Part shown: in pieces, positions 11,552 through 22,474 of the stretch
Layout: each line of letters begins with the position of its first letter
Position numbering within the stretch: position 1 is the stretch's first letter
DNA from: Sphagnum compactum
Lineage: Eukaryota > Bryophyta > Sphagnopsida > Sphagnales
Direction: 5' to 3'
DNA: 64,000 nt
NCBI GenBank assembly: GCA_965153455.1
Contig: OZ234501.1
Location: forward strand, 2,170,001-2,234,000
The notes under the pieces: model-generated
What the model was told of the DNA's origin: nothing
Seen by the model: only the letters and a program-made list of their open reading frames with translations
Databases searched by the model: none
Translations under genes and position numbers: made by a program

Positions 11552-11604
11552 GGACTTTCTAGTCCGAGACGGACGTAAAATTGTAAATAGTAAACAGTAA
11601 ACAG
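11552..11604 (+). other. LINE 3' end: small hairpins and heptamer tail
   Basis: Just after the LINE stop codon, GGACT-TTCT-AGTCC (11552-11565) and GTCCG-AGA-CGGAC (11562-11574) can each form a hairpin. They share bases, so only one can form at a time. The element then ends in GTAAATA GTAAACA GTAAACA G (11583-11604). Short tandem tails after a 3' hairpin are known for several LINE clades in which the reverse transcriptase recognises its own RNA 3' end. Confidence 0.5.
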
Positions 11605-13112
11605 GCTATTAACCTTTTCCCTTCATAAAATTGAGCACTAGGTTCTCTAAAAACTTCCAAAGCAAACCCTAACTACAATATATACATTTTTGGTGATGAA
11701 ATATAAGATTGTAGTGTGAAAGTGGGTGTTTTGGGGTCGTGATGTCAAAATGCAAGTTGGTTAGGCTAGATAACATGTCACAATGAAACATTTTGATAAT
11801 GCACATTGTGTAAGGTTTTGTCTCTACATTCATGATGAAAGCCATCTACAATGCAAGTTGATTGGATTGAAGGCAATTCATTTAGGATCTAGGTGAGGGT
11901 GGTGTGCATGTGAAGCATGGTGTGAACCTCTTGCTTGTTGTTTTTGGAAGGAGGTGAATGTTTGAAAGATCATAAGTTGTAGAAAATGAATGGGGTGATC
12001 ATGAAATTGGTGTTAATGAAGAGCAAAAGAAACATGAGCTCTATAATGTGCAAAAGATGGAACATAATGTTTGTGGGCGGTCATGTTTTTACTAGTAGGG
12101 ATGTGTTGTAGTCATGAAATGTTTTGGATGTTGAAGTTGATTTACCTTGATAATGTTGTTGTAAACTTCCACTACATTTTGTGGGTGACACTTGGAAAGG
12201 TATGCAACTTTGACATCTATTTTTTGAATAATGGGAATCTCCATGCAAATAATGATTTCATGAAGTAAATGGAAACATAATAAAGGAAGCCTAAAGTGGA
12301 GAACACTAGGAGTGAGTATTCACATCTATTTCATTATAGTTCTTTAGGTCTTGTATTTCATTTTTTGATTTAGGAGCTTATAAAGGAGTATTATGTAGTT
12401 TTGGTGAATATCATGAGAGGTGTGTTTTGGATAAATGTCCTTAGAATGTAAGGGGTACAAGAGTATGAATGTACATTGGAGCAATTGGGTGCATTTATGG
12501 TTGTCAGAATTAAAATGAAATGTTGAAAAGAATGATGTGATATTACAAAAGAAGTGGATATGTTTCTTTGCTACAGTTTAAAGGTGACAAGAGCCCATTG
12601 CAAGTGAAATGTTGGGGTGAAATTCTTCATGCTTATGTCATAAGTTGTCTTTGTGTAGTAATACAAATAGACATATTGAACATATTGGAAATAAATCACA
12701 AATGTATTTGAAAAGATTGGACAAGGATGTCAAAGAATCATATGCAAAGATTGTAGCAAGATGATTTGTAGAAAAACAAGAAAACAAGTTGAAGGATAAA
12801 TCATAATACAAGATAAAAAAATTTACTAGAGATTTCACCTAACTATTGATAAATAATTTTTAACAAAGGATGGATACTACAATTACTTAGTGCTTTGCAA
12901 AAAAATATTTGGGCAATAGAGTAGGCTTTTAAAATTCCAAGATAAATATATATCATGGTTGTGGTGTTCAAAATTCAAGATACCATATTAGTTGTTTCTT
13001 GTCAATAGAGAATGTCAATCTTGGGTCATGTGGAGGGTATAATAGTTGATTCCTAAAGGTAATTGAATAGTATAAGTACATTATTTGGACAAAAGCAAAC
13101 TACAATGATAAT
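11605..13112. other. AT-rich spacer, nothing recognised
   Basis: No supported gene, RNA or repeat. Open frames here are short and of low complexity. Confidence 0.45.
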
Positions 13113-13251
13113 GGATGAAAATCTTTCATCCTATTTATATGCATGTCATATATGTTTTAAATGCACAACATTTATGTGCAAAATGTACAACCTTATGAAA
13201 AATTTCAAATGATTTTCATTACCAAATTGTGGGATGAAAAATTTGTGATAA
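13113..13251 (+). repeat. Half-copy of the 6336-6723 foldback element
   Basis: It matches the right half of the foldback element in order: CATCCTATTTATATGCATGT, ATATGTTTTAAA, ACATTTATG, CCTTATGAA and, at the end, AAATTTGTGAT. The left inverted arm is missing or unrecognisable, so this is a truncated or decayed copy. Confidence 0.45.
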
Positions 13252-16200
13252 TATGGTCCATAGTAGTTTGCAACTACCCTTTTGGTTTAGTGTTTTCTAA
13301 CATATAATTTGTATTTTTTCATGTCTACATGATGTTTTTGGTCTTTTGGGAATCTTATGCATTTTATCCATAATTATAAAAGGTCTTGTCTTCTTGAGGT
13401 TTGTGACCTAGTTCAATAATTGTGATACCATAGAATACTTTATGTTTGCTTGATGGGAAATGTCTATATGTTAAAAAGGTTATCACAAGTGCATTACTTT
13501 ATAAGGAATATAATATTATCCTTTTTTCTACTTTTCTCCAATGCTTACACACACATAAACAAAATTGTGCAAGTGTCATAGGGGACATTAAATGTTAAAA
13601 TATTACATTACCTACATTAAACAAGATATTTTTGGGGGGTGTTATGTGAAGGAACAATTTGTTTATTCCCACCCTATTAAATTACCTAATTTTATAATAT
13701 ACAGATATTTAAGCCACTTTAAATTTAATTATATAATTTCGACACTATATATCTTATTTAAAATTTTAGTTTTAGTACTTGAAGTTGTGAAGAATGATGA
13801 GGATGCAACTTGAACATGGTTAAGATCATGTGAGAAGACTACTATTTTTTTGACATACCATATGTATTTAGCATATTGTCCAACTAAGTAATTGGGATAT
13901 GGAAAAACAAATTAATACCGATATGAAGAGTATGTTTCAAGTCAAAATGATTCAACTATCAAGCTTCATTTGATGCAATATTATCCAAGAAGGGTTTGTT
14001 GCAACCTTGATGAGTTCTTCATTTCAAGTCCATAAAGAAGACCTTATAACTAGAGTCATTTCACATTCCTTCACATTTAATTATTAGTACTAGTTCACTT
14101 ATTAACTTACTAATTGAACTTATTAATACAAACTGAAAGGTCTATTAATAATTAATATTGAACATTTTTAGTATATATACATTTTTTTTTCTATTTTTTT
14201 CTAATACCAAAGAGTAACACATACATTATATTAATTATATTTTGAATTTCAAAATAAAGAAAATCTTAATACATAATTAGTTAAATTATTATTTTTACCC
14301 AACAACCAATATATGGACCTTATATTTTTTAATTCAAACAAATTGTCAGCCTCAAGCAAGTGTGGGCTTTTGTCATCAACAAAGTTTTATCTAATTTTTA
14401 GAGAAGTTGCAACCTTATTTGTAGAGATCTATATTGCCACATTATGTGCATGTGTCATGGTTGACATGTTCTAATGAACTACTCAAAGTTGAAATTGTTG
14501 ACCCTAATCATGTAGTCCAAGTATTAGTAGAAGATGCATTTTTGAACAAGTTTATGCACCAATTTTTTTGCTAAAGACCATGTATAGCCTTTTTTTGTGT
14601 GATTTTTTTGGTTCTTTTTTTTTTTAGTAGATTGCTATGCTAATTTGGTATTGTTTGATTTTTTGGATTGCATAGCAATGAAAAAAAACATTGAACAAAC
14701 AAAAAAAATCACCCCAAATTGTTGAAACAATTGAGCCCAATACAAACAAAATCTATAACCATAACAACCTCAAAATTGAAGGTTCTTGTTAGTTTTGAAA
14801 TTGTGCAACTAGAAATCAACAACCCACAAAAATATGCCACAACTTAGCCAACAATTTCATTATTTTCAAAAAATAAAAATAGAATTCAATTCCTAGTCAC
14901 ATTGAAAATATGCCTAAACTAGAATTGAAGGTTCTAGTCAAACATTATTCTAAACTATTGTTGACAAGTTCTTCGATTTGTAGTGTAAAATTTGAAGGGA
15001 TTAAGTTTCAATTCTTGTAACCTAGAGTTGAAGTCGCATCATCTTTTTGGTGGAATTAGCACAACAATTAAAATTTGAACTAGCCATTTGCTAGGACTGA
15101 AACTAAAACTAAAACCTTGAAAAAAAGAAATTGAACATGATAAGTATATGTTCTTCAAGTAAAACAAGTTGAACTTTGAAAATTTGACAAGTAAGTTGGA
15201 CTTTATAAATAATTGATGGGTTTTAATTAGTTGTATTTATGTATCCCTATTTTTAATATGTGTAAATCTTCATACTTATATATAATACAATCTTGGGGAA
15301 TGTGTAATGTATACATGAAACCATATTTGATTTTCAAACCAAGCCCAAAGGTTTTTGAATTTGAAAAATTGTGCCAAAATTGAAATTTATAAATTTATAA
15401 ATATGAAAAATTAGGCTTGAACCTACACCTTGAGAACTTAAGAAAATATTAATATCATAATTGAGATCATAAGTTCTCTTAAAAACAAAGAATTGGCCAT
15501 TAGTGGTTTAGACCACCAAGAAATGCATAAAATTACAAGTTTCTACAATTAGTCATTTGGTTTAAGCTTGAGATTAAAGGATTATGTGACCTTGCATCAA
15601 TTAGTGCACAATCCATTGGAAACTTGTTATGATTTATGATTCAATTATGGATGAACCACAATCCTCCATAATTGAGCTTTTGTTAAGGTTCCAACTTGGT
15701 AATTATTCTATAAACCTTTTTTGCTTCGCTTTTGACCTACGTGACTATCTATGTAAGGGGTAAGTAGGTAAGTATTAATGTTGTGCTCATTTTGGTTCCT
15801 AACATTTTTGAAGGGTTGAATCTTGGTTTGGTTTTGGTTGTTTTTATTTCAAATATGGGACTCTATTTTATTTGTGGTTTTTAAATTGGGGGCCCCAATT
15901 TTAGTTCTTTTCTATTTTCAAATCAAATTGATTCCAATTCTCGGTTAAATAAACCTCGATTCTTGGTAACCTCCAATTCTAGTTGTAACATTCAAAAGAT
16001 CAAATTGGACAATGTCAAAAAAAAAACTTGAACTTTTATTTCAAGGAAAAAAAATGTCAAATGTGTTATGTTAGCAATGAACAACAAGAGGACCATGAAG
16101 ATGATGAACAACACAATGGTCACAAGTTGAGTACATAATTTACTTGAAATTGATATTAGGAGTTTGAAGAAGTGCCCCCCAAAAAAGGATTGAAGCTTGA

Positions 16201-17733
16201 AGTCAATCTTCAATGGTGTCCTACTTTTTTAGCATAAAATTTTCAAACAAATTATGTGAAGTGATTCAATTTGGGAACTTGTAACCTTTTTTTTTAACAT
16301 GAAAGCTTGGAGAAGTAAGAAACATAGAAGAAAATCACAAAGAAGCTTCAACTTCTTTAAAAAAAAAATTTAAGAAACTTCAATTTCTTCAAAAAGAGAA
16401 TTCCTTTTTAAACCTTAAAACCAAAGTTAAATTTAATTTGAAATGAATTTGAAACTAGACCTTGAGTTTGATTCCAATAACTTGCAATTCCATAACTAGC
16501 CTCCCTCCTTTGATCTAGTTCTTGTTCCATCTAGTGTTAGAAGTGGTGCTTGATTCCAAGTTCTTGAATTAGATTGAAACTGGGCTTAGACAACTGGATC
16601 CACTTGGGTAACCTACCGAGATTGGTAAGTATCATGGGTGAATAGGAGACATTTGGCACTCGCAGCAAAAGACTTACCACTTTTGAAGATCAACTGTCCT
16701 AGTTAGAGGGGTATTTACAACCCACTTTAAAATAATACACCCAGCCTTCTTTGGGGGCTTTTAGGACAAAATGGAACCAGAAGAAAAAGTCACCATTGCT
16801 AAAGAAAGAGAGAAAATACACATGGCAAAGGCAAACTCTTTCATTCGCAATCAAGGTTTAAGATTTAGGGCTTCATTGATTGGTGTGTATAGGCATGGCA
16901 GGCCCTGTAGTTTCACTGGCATCAAAACGTCAATGGGTATCATAACAAAATTTTGATATTGTGATGACTTGTATGGATTGTCATGAGACATCTCCACCCC
17001 TTCACCTAATGATTCCCATTGCATTTACTTTGCTTCATATCTAGTTTCTTCAATTTCACCTAGTTTGTCTTCACATTTCACACCTTGTTTACCTCATTAG
17101 CCACGAGCTATTATTCAATCATCATACTTACATGTCAAAGGCCAATCCATTGCATAAGTAGCATCCACATGTTCCTTGTCTTGGTTGTGGTTGTTTATAC
17201 GTAGTAGGACCAAGTTTAGCATGTTGCTAGACATCATGCACGACACATAAGTAGTCATTTGCTTTTGAAGTGCTGATGCCTATGGCATTATTGTCTTCTC
17301 CTCCTTCGGCTTGGACATGGATTGCATCATTAGATATCATCGATGCTTTCCATTTTAGTTTATTACGCCTCCATTCATACCATCATATTTCATATGTTTT
17401 CTGTGTCAAAGTTCAATGTGTTTTACGCATCCCTTTAGCTTGGTTGGTCGTCGATCCATTCGACATAGTAGTTTGGTAGGTAGTTTTGCTTTTCCATTAC
17501 TAGTGTTTGTCTTTTTCGCCACGAGGTGGTGAGAAAGGCCACTAGGAGACTTGTGTTCATTTGCGTTGATACATGGTAAGGGACTTGAAGACATTATGAG
17601 AAAAACATATAATCAAAACATAGGTGTTGGCTTCCCAAAGATCTTCAAAGATGGCATTGGATCCTACTCCACCTCCATTAACATGATTGCATCACGCACA
17701 TGCACTTGTTCATGCAGGGAGTATGCTTGAACA
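13252..17733. other. Long AT-rich spacer
   Basis: It is very AT-rich, with homopolymer runs (for example near 14620 and 16360). Diffuse repetition of words such as CAATTCTAG and TTGAAC appears around 14870-16500. The last 480 bp (from about 17250) have more balanced composition and may be the upstream part of the retroelement fragment that starts at 17734, but I cannot align them to a domain. Confidence 0.4.
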
Positions 17734-18520
17734 ATGTGTACATTGGCCCCAAACACTCTTGCGGCCCCATTAGTTGAGACCATTGCAACCCTTTGCCATC
17801 TTCATCCATTGGCTGAGGTTGATTCCCCCCCTTTTGTCGATGATTTTCATTTAAAGATGCATCTTGTTTTGGATAGAGAGGCATTTATTTATGCTTTGAC
17901 ATGTTCACCACGTCTTTCATCCAGCAGTCCTTTAGGTATGGTGTATGAGCTTTTGTGAAATTGTTTTGTCCTTGATGACTTTGTTAGTGGCTTTGATTTT
18001 TTTTTGAAATATGTGGGCACATCGTTTGTGGTCATATTCCTCCATCAATATCACACTTGCTTGTTGCATTGCAATTATTGGCTTTGGAGAAACAAGCTGG
18101 AAACGTTCGACCCATTCCAATTAAAGAGGTGATCTATTAATTAGTCTCTTGCACACTACCTATTCAGTTCAAGGATACATTTGTAGAGCATTTTAGTCCA
18201 CACCAATTTGGGGTGGCAACACTAAGTGGGTGTGAGATAGTGGTTCATGGGGTTAAAGTTATGTTGGATCTACATTCGAAGTGGGTGGTATTACGATTGG
18301 ATGTTTGAAATGCATTTAATTTAGTATCTAAAAAATAGCCATTTTTTAGGAGTTATGGTTTTGTACCGACACTTTGGATCAGGGATCCTTTGGGAGGAGT
18401 GTTGTTTACATTAGTTCATTGTCGCGTTTTTTGTCCTACTGCATCAGCCCACCTTAATTATTTGTGTATTTCCTTCATTGGTGGATGATATGCACGTAGT
18501 TGGTCCTACCTCGAACGTGC
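17734..18520 (+). pseudogene. Plant retroelement reverse transcriptase, broken and internally deleted
   Basis: Frame 1 (17734-17958) reads LAAPLVETIATLCHLHPL and then REAFIYALTCSPRLSSSSPL with MVYELL. After a shift in the T-run near 18000, frame 3 reads PPSISHLLVALQLLALEKQA, GNVRPIPIKEVIY, HFSPHQFGVATLSGCEIVVH and WVVLRLDV-stop-NAFNLVS, which is RT motif A. It then jumps to RDPLGGVLFTLVH, the motif B region. The stretch between motifs A and B is missing. A final 1-bp shift near 18460 gives SLVDDMHVVGP, a motif C with DD. Stops lie after KEVIY and after LRLDV, and the second fits CGA to TGA. These motif strings match, from memory, a widespread plant RT family distinct from the LINE at 7524. 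The 3522-4700 fragment looks like its C-terminal portion. Confidence 0.65.
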
Positions 18521-18625
18521 TACCTTCACGCTCTCCCTCCTACTGCATTAGCCCACCCTACTTGTGTGTTTACATTTGCTTCGACATGCCTTGAACTTTT
18601 TGTTGATGGATTTTCCATCCTTGTT

Positions 18626-18649
18626 TATATATATATATATATATATATA
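18626..18649. repeat. (TA)12 microsatellite
   Basis: Uninterrupted TA dinucleotides, 24 bp. Confidence 0.95.
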
Positions 18650-18664
18650 CAGGTTTTTTCCTAA

Positions 18665-18770
18665 TTGATTACTATGTAGATAGGTCAGTAGGTAATGATG
18701 CACTTGGTGGCTACTAAGTATGTAGATTCATGTGGATGGTTCGTACGTAGCTAACCATGGTGGTTAGCTA
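18665..18770 (-). repeat. Dispersed repeat R1, inverted copy
   Basis: The reverse complement contains CTAACCACCATGGTTAGC, then CGAACCATCCACATG, TCTACATACTTAGTAGCC and CCTACT, in the order seen at 2080-2212 and 31151-31210. The core AGCTAACC-ATGGT-GGTTAGCT is an 8-bp-arm hairpin. Confidence 0.55.
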
Positions 18771-19129
18771 TGAGACAGTACTAGAAAGAAAAAGTGTTTC
18801 TGGCCAGACACCATACATACTGCATGGTGCCCTGATGGGTTCTGGGTCACTCTGGCGGGGACTGAGTGGGATCTGTTCTCAATTGTGAGAAGAGGTAACG
18901 GGTTCCTTGTGTTTGGACGTTGTCTTGGACAGGCAGAGTGGAATGGCCTACCTGGGGTCCTCATTAAATGGAAATAGGGGAATAAAGGGTAAAGGTACAT
19001 CTCAACTGACAATGAATGCTGAAAACTTTGAAGGGCTGAAAGCTACTTTGAGTTTGCCAGAGGAACCTTTTTAGGTTGCACATGATTGTCATTCACAACT
19101 TCCAGAGTGCTTAGTATTTATGTTTTCTT

Positions 19130-19440
19130 CTGATGAAGAACACAACGCCAATAAGTGGGTCTTATATTGTACTTCTGAGCAAAACTTTTTCTTTTTGAAA
19201 ATGGAGACAGGGGCTGATCCCAGCTTGTGTTTTCAAGAAAGGGAAAAGACAAAAACAGGGGGAAAGTATGATGCATCATGCAACTGGACCTTTTGAAAAA
19301 ATTCCTAGTACTCAAAAACGTTTTGAGGAGCTGTTTCAGGGACGCCTGCCTGTTCACCTAAGAGGTCTCTCTATCAAGGAAGGGATCACTGATCAGTACC
19401 GGAAAGCATACCTACTTACATCATACATCAACTGATGTGA
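19130..19440 (+). other. Coding-like stretch, unrecognised, frameshifted
   Basis: Two overlapping open readings have protein-like composition. The first gives SSDEEHNANKWVLYCTSEQN, FFFLKMETGADPSLCFQERE and KYDASCNWTF, then stops. The second frame continues as GPFEKIPSTQKRFEELFQGR, LPVHLRGLSIKEGITDQYRK and AYLLTSYIN, then stops. If the frames belonged to one exon, a single indel near 19270 would join them. I do not recognise a family. It may be a pseudogene fragment or a chance open stretch. No splice sites were assigned. Confidence 0.25.
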
Positions 19441-20673
19441 AAATTGCAGATTGGATTCAAGAACTTTGATGGTTGTTTTTGTTTGCACAATGATTTCAAG
19501 AGGCTAGGAAGTGGTGAACTATTTGTTCTCTTTCATGCCAATTATTGTTGAGTACTCTTGACTAATGAACTCTTGAATGGTGGAACTTAGTTGTTGTTGG
19601 CGATTCTTTGTATTCACCAAAGGCCAAGGGAATAATCTTGAATGTTATGGAGTTTTCCTGTCTTCATGCAACTGTCTGCTGTGCGCCAGCAGGTCTGAAA
19701 AAGTATGATCCTGGTAGACTAGATGGGCCAAGTTTCACCGTCGGGCTGAGACAAGAAACCACGGTGGGCCTTCAGTTGCAGGGTAGACTACTAGCAAATA
19801 GGAGAAGAAAGCTTCAGTCTCAAACCTTCTTAGGGGAACATTTCTGCTCATTGAAATGTGATGAGGTGAGGATCACTGCAGTAGGCTGCCAGAGATGACT
19901 GGGACCTGGACACTTGGGCCAAGTGGTGAATATGCAAGCTTTCCATCATGCCGGTACGAGCTAGGCCGTTCTCTTGCTTTAGGATCCTATGGATGATGTT
20001 GCCTTGGCAATACGTAACTCTGGTTAGCTGCAGTTGAGACCATAGTGTTTTTGGTTTTCATTATGATTTGAAAGCTTGAACCCCTGAAAGTCAGGGAAAG
20101 CCAAAAGAAATGACCAAATTGGTCCGCCATGATGTTCAGGGGTTAACCACGTAATCATAGTATTGTTTTTGTTTGGTGAGCTAGTATGTAATTGAGAATA
20201 TTTTTTATTCTTTTGTCTATAATGTGAGCAAAAGTTTCCAGGTTTTGCTTGGACAGGTAGTATTTGAGTCAGCCACTTTCACAAGTACTATTCCATACGA
20301 GAGGCAGAAGGGGAAAGATTTCTGGTGAGTAATGAGTGTATCAGTATCATGAAATCTTGACCCATTGCACAAAACAACAAATCTATACCTATACCCAGAG
20401 GCAAAATTATATTGAGCCAAAGACAAGAATTTAAATCACAAATTTTTTTTTGGGAACAAATGGAAATCCATTGCAGAAAGGAATTTAGATCACTATTGAA
20501 GGTAAGCCACACTGAAAGTTATGTCCATATCATAGGTTAGAGAAGTCATATACTATCTAGATCAAAGTTTGAGCTAGGGAGGGGGGTGGGGAGATCAAAA
20601 TAACTGGCTTTTAGCCCATGCTCAATGACTTTAAAACTATGTGGGAAAACCAAATGATATTTAAGGTGTGCTA
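19441..20673. other. Spacer, nothing recognised
   Basis: Composition is more balanced than in most spacers here. Short open frames (for example 19608-19898, 96 codons) show no recognisable domain. No RNA gene or repeat is supported. Confidence 0.4.
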
Positions 20674-21316
20674 GGGTAGACCGGCCAGTGGTCGAACACT
20701 TAAGCACTCAGGCCAGGCCAGATCCAAGGGGAGGGCTCTGTTGTTTCTGTTGTCCAAACAAAACTTGAACCCCTCCTCTTTATGCATGTGACACATTAAC
20801 AATCTTCAAAAATGGATCAGAAATGAGAAAGTTATGGCCTCCCAAAGTAAAAAGGGGGCCAAGAACTTTAAAAACAAACCACTCAACACTACAAAGGCTG
20901 GTTTGCAAACACCCAGAAAATTCCTTGTATGTTGCTCTGTTTCTATTAGAGTTCTAAGATCATTTGTAGAATTTCAGATGGCGCTCCTATGGGAATAAGA
21001 AAGTTATGAGGCTTGAAAGTAAGAGGGATCCAAAGAGAAGAAAAAGAAAAAAAAACGAGTTTTGTAAGTTGGAAAGCTTATTTTCCTTCTTGTTATTTTT
21101 TCATTAATCCTTTTCCTTTGCACTCCAAAGATGATTTCTAGAGCTTGACGTAGCACTCCCATAACATTTCAAATCACTCAAAATGAAGCACATATGATGA
21201 AGATATAAATAAGTGTTCGGTCATAAGCATGCGATCAGTGACAGGCCTGTCTACCCCGCCTAGTTTGCTCACATCTGTAGCTGGAAAAGTTCACTGCAAG
21301 ATAGGCCGTTCTACCC
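20674..21316. mobile_element. Non-autonomous TIR element, about 643 bp, with a second internal end
   Basis: The left end GGGTAGACCGGCC is preceded by TA (20672-20673). The right end, read in reverse complement, is GGGTAGAACGGCC and is followed by TA (21317-21318). A second candidate right end lies inside at 21260 (reverse complement GGCGGGGTAGACAGGCC, also followed by TA). It pairs further with the left end, sharing CGAACACTTA. The interior has no long open frame but contains two copies of an AAGAAAGTTATG-type segment. This fits a MITE-like element with a composite or duplicated right terminus. Confidence 0.5.
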
Positions 21317-22157
21317 TAGTCATATCTGGTTTGGCTTGGCTACATGTGTGTGTACAGTTAGGTCCACTATGTAGAAATACCGGGTCTTCTTTAGAGTGAT
21401 ATTTTGGTTGCATTTAGTGTAATGGCGAGGACTGAAAATCTTTGGAGCTTAGCTCTTGTGACCACCGACCTATTCTATACTGCTTTCCATCCTTCTTAGA
21501 CCTCATCATGCATATTTTGTGACTGCCATTTTTAATCACTAATCTGGCACCAGAAAATATGCTATTTTGTAATTTAAAAAAATAGAAACGTCACTTTTGG
21601 AGTTATTAACTTCCTGGTCTTCAAGTACATTCTGATACGTTATGTACTGGCTTGTAGGCTGACTTGTTTGTTGTCTGTGATACATCCGGCTGATGCAGAG
21701 TCGCACTCTGCTCCCCATGAGCTATCCACGTTCGGAAACAAGTTGTTGTCAGTATGGTCAAGGTCCACCTACCCACCCCAAAAATAGTCACATGATCCTT
21801 CATTTGAAGAGCAGTGCTTCAGGTGTTTTGAATGGTCTTAAGGGGATCCTGGCCTGGGACACAGAACAAAAGAATTAGCATGTGCATTGTGAAGGGAATC
21901 CAGGCCTTCACTTCAGACGGGAGAGCTTCACAAAACTGGAGACAGGAATCTTACTGGTCCTACATTAAGGAACCTTGACATTCCCAGATCATGCAAGACA
22001 AATGTCAGATTTTTGCATGTAAAGTACTATGCACGATTACTTTAGGACATAAAAGTATGTCCATACATCTTCCCAGTATTTCCGAAACAAAACCAAAACA
22101 CTATTTTATCCTAGTTGATGATTCTTCTCTTAAAATTACAGAAAGGTTAACTTATTA
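21317..22157. other. Spacer, nothing recognised
   Basis: No gene, RNA or repeat is supported. Short open frames on both strands around 21621-21878 overlap and lack domain features. Confidence 0.4.
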
Positions 22158-22474
22158 GGCGGACTTTAGACGAGGATCCAAGGTCCAGGGACCAATGAAT
22201 TCAAGCAATCTTATTGGTCAGAAGATTTAAATTGGTCCCTTTAGACAGAGGGTCCAAGACCAAAAAGTGGCAAATGGACGCTAAACCTACATGGCACCTG
22301 TTTTGGAGGGAAAATCAATTGGTTCAGACCAAAAAACAGTGCTAAAAGGAGGGCTCCTGATCTGAAAGAATGAGGATAGGGACCAAGGTACAGTCCAACT
22401 CAAGGATTCAATTTGCTTCAAATCAGTCCAAATTGGTGTAGGAAATTGCCCTGGACCCTCGTCTAAAGTCACCC
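22158..22474. mobile_element. Non-autonomous TIR element, 317 bp
   Basis: The left terminus GGCGGACTTTAGACGAGG (22158-22175) matches the reverse complement of the right terminus, GGGTGACTTTAGACGAGG (ending 22474), at 16 of 18 positions. TA flanks both sides (22156-22157 and 22475-22476). The interior contains GGTCC/GGACC-rich subrepeats and no open frame of note. Size, TIRs and TA flanks suggest a MITE. Confidence 0.7.

Larger units (their letters stand above)
7524..11604 (+). mobile_element. Degenerate non-LTR retrotransposon (LINE), about 4.1 kb
   Basis: A block of higher G+C sits inside AT-rich flanks and carries LINE modules in the expected order. They are an N-terminal RNA-binding-like segment (7541-7890), an APE-type endonuclease (about 7900-8740), a reverse transcriptase (about 9370-10330) and a CCHC-like C-terminal segment (about 11320-11534). 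A short 3' end of tandem GTAAACA-like heptamers follows instead of poly(A). The frame runs 2, then 1 up to about 9560, then 3 to the end, so a few indels plus about nine stops have killed it. The 5' end is set by the composition change and the element may be 5'-truncated. I found no clear target-site duplication. The proteins resemble LINE proteins I associate with ferns and other seed-free plants (recall only). Confidence 0.85.
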
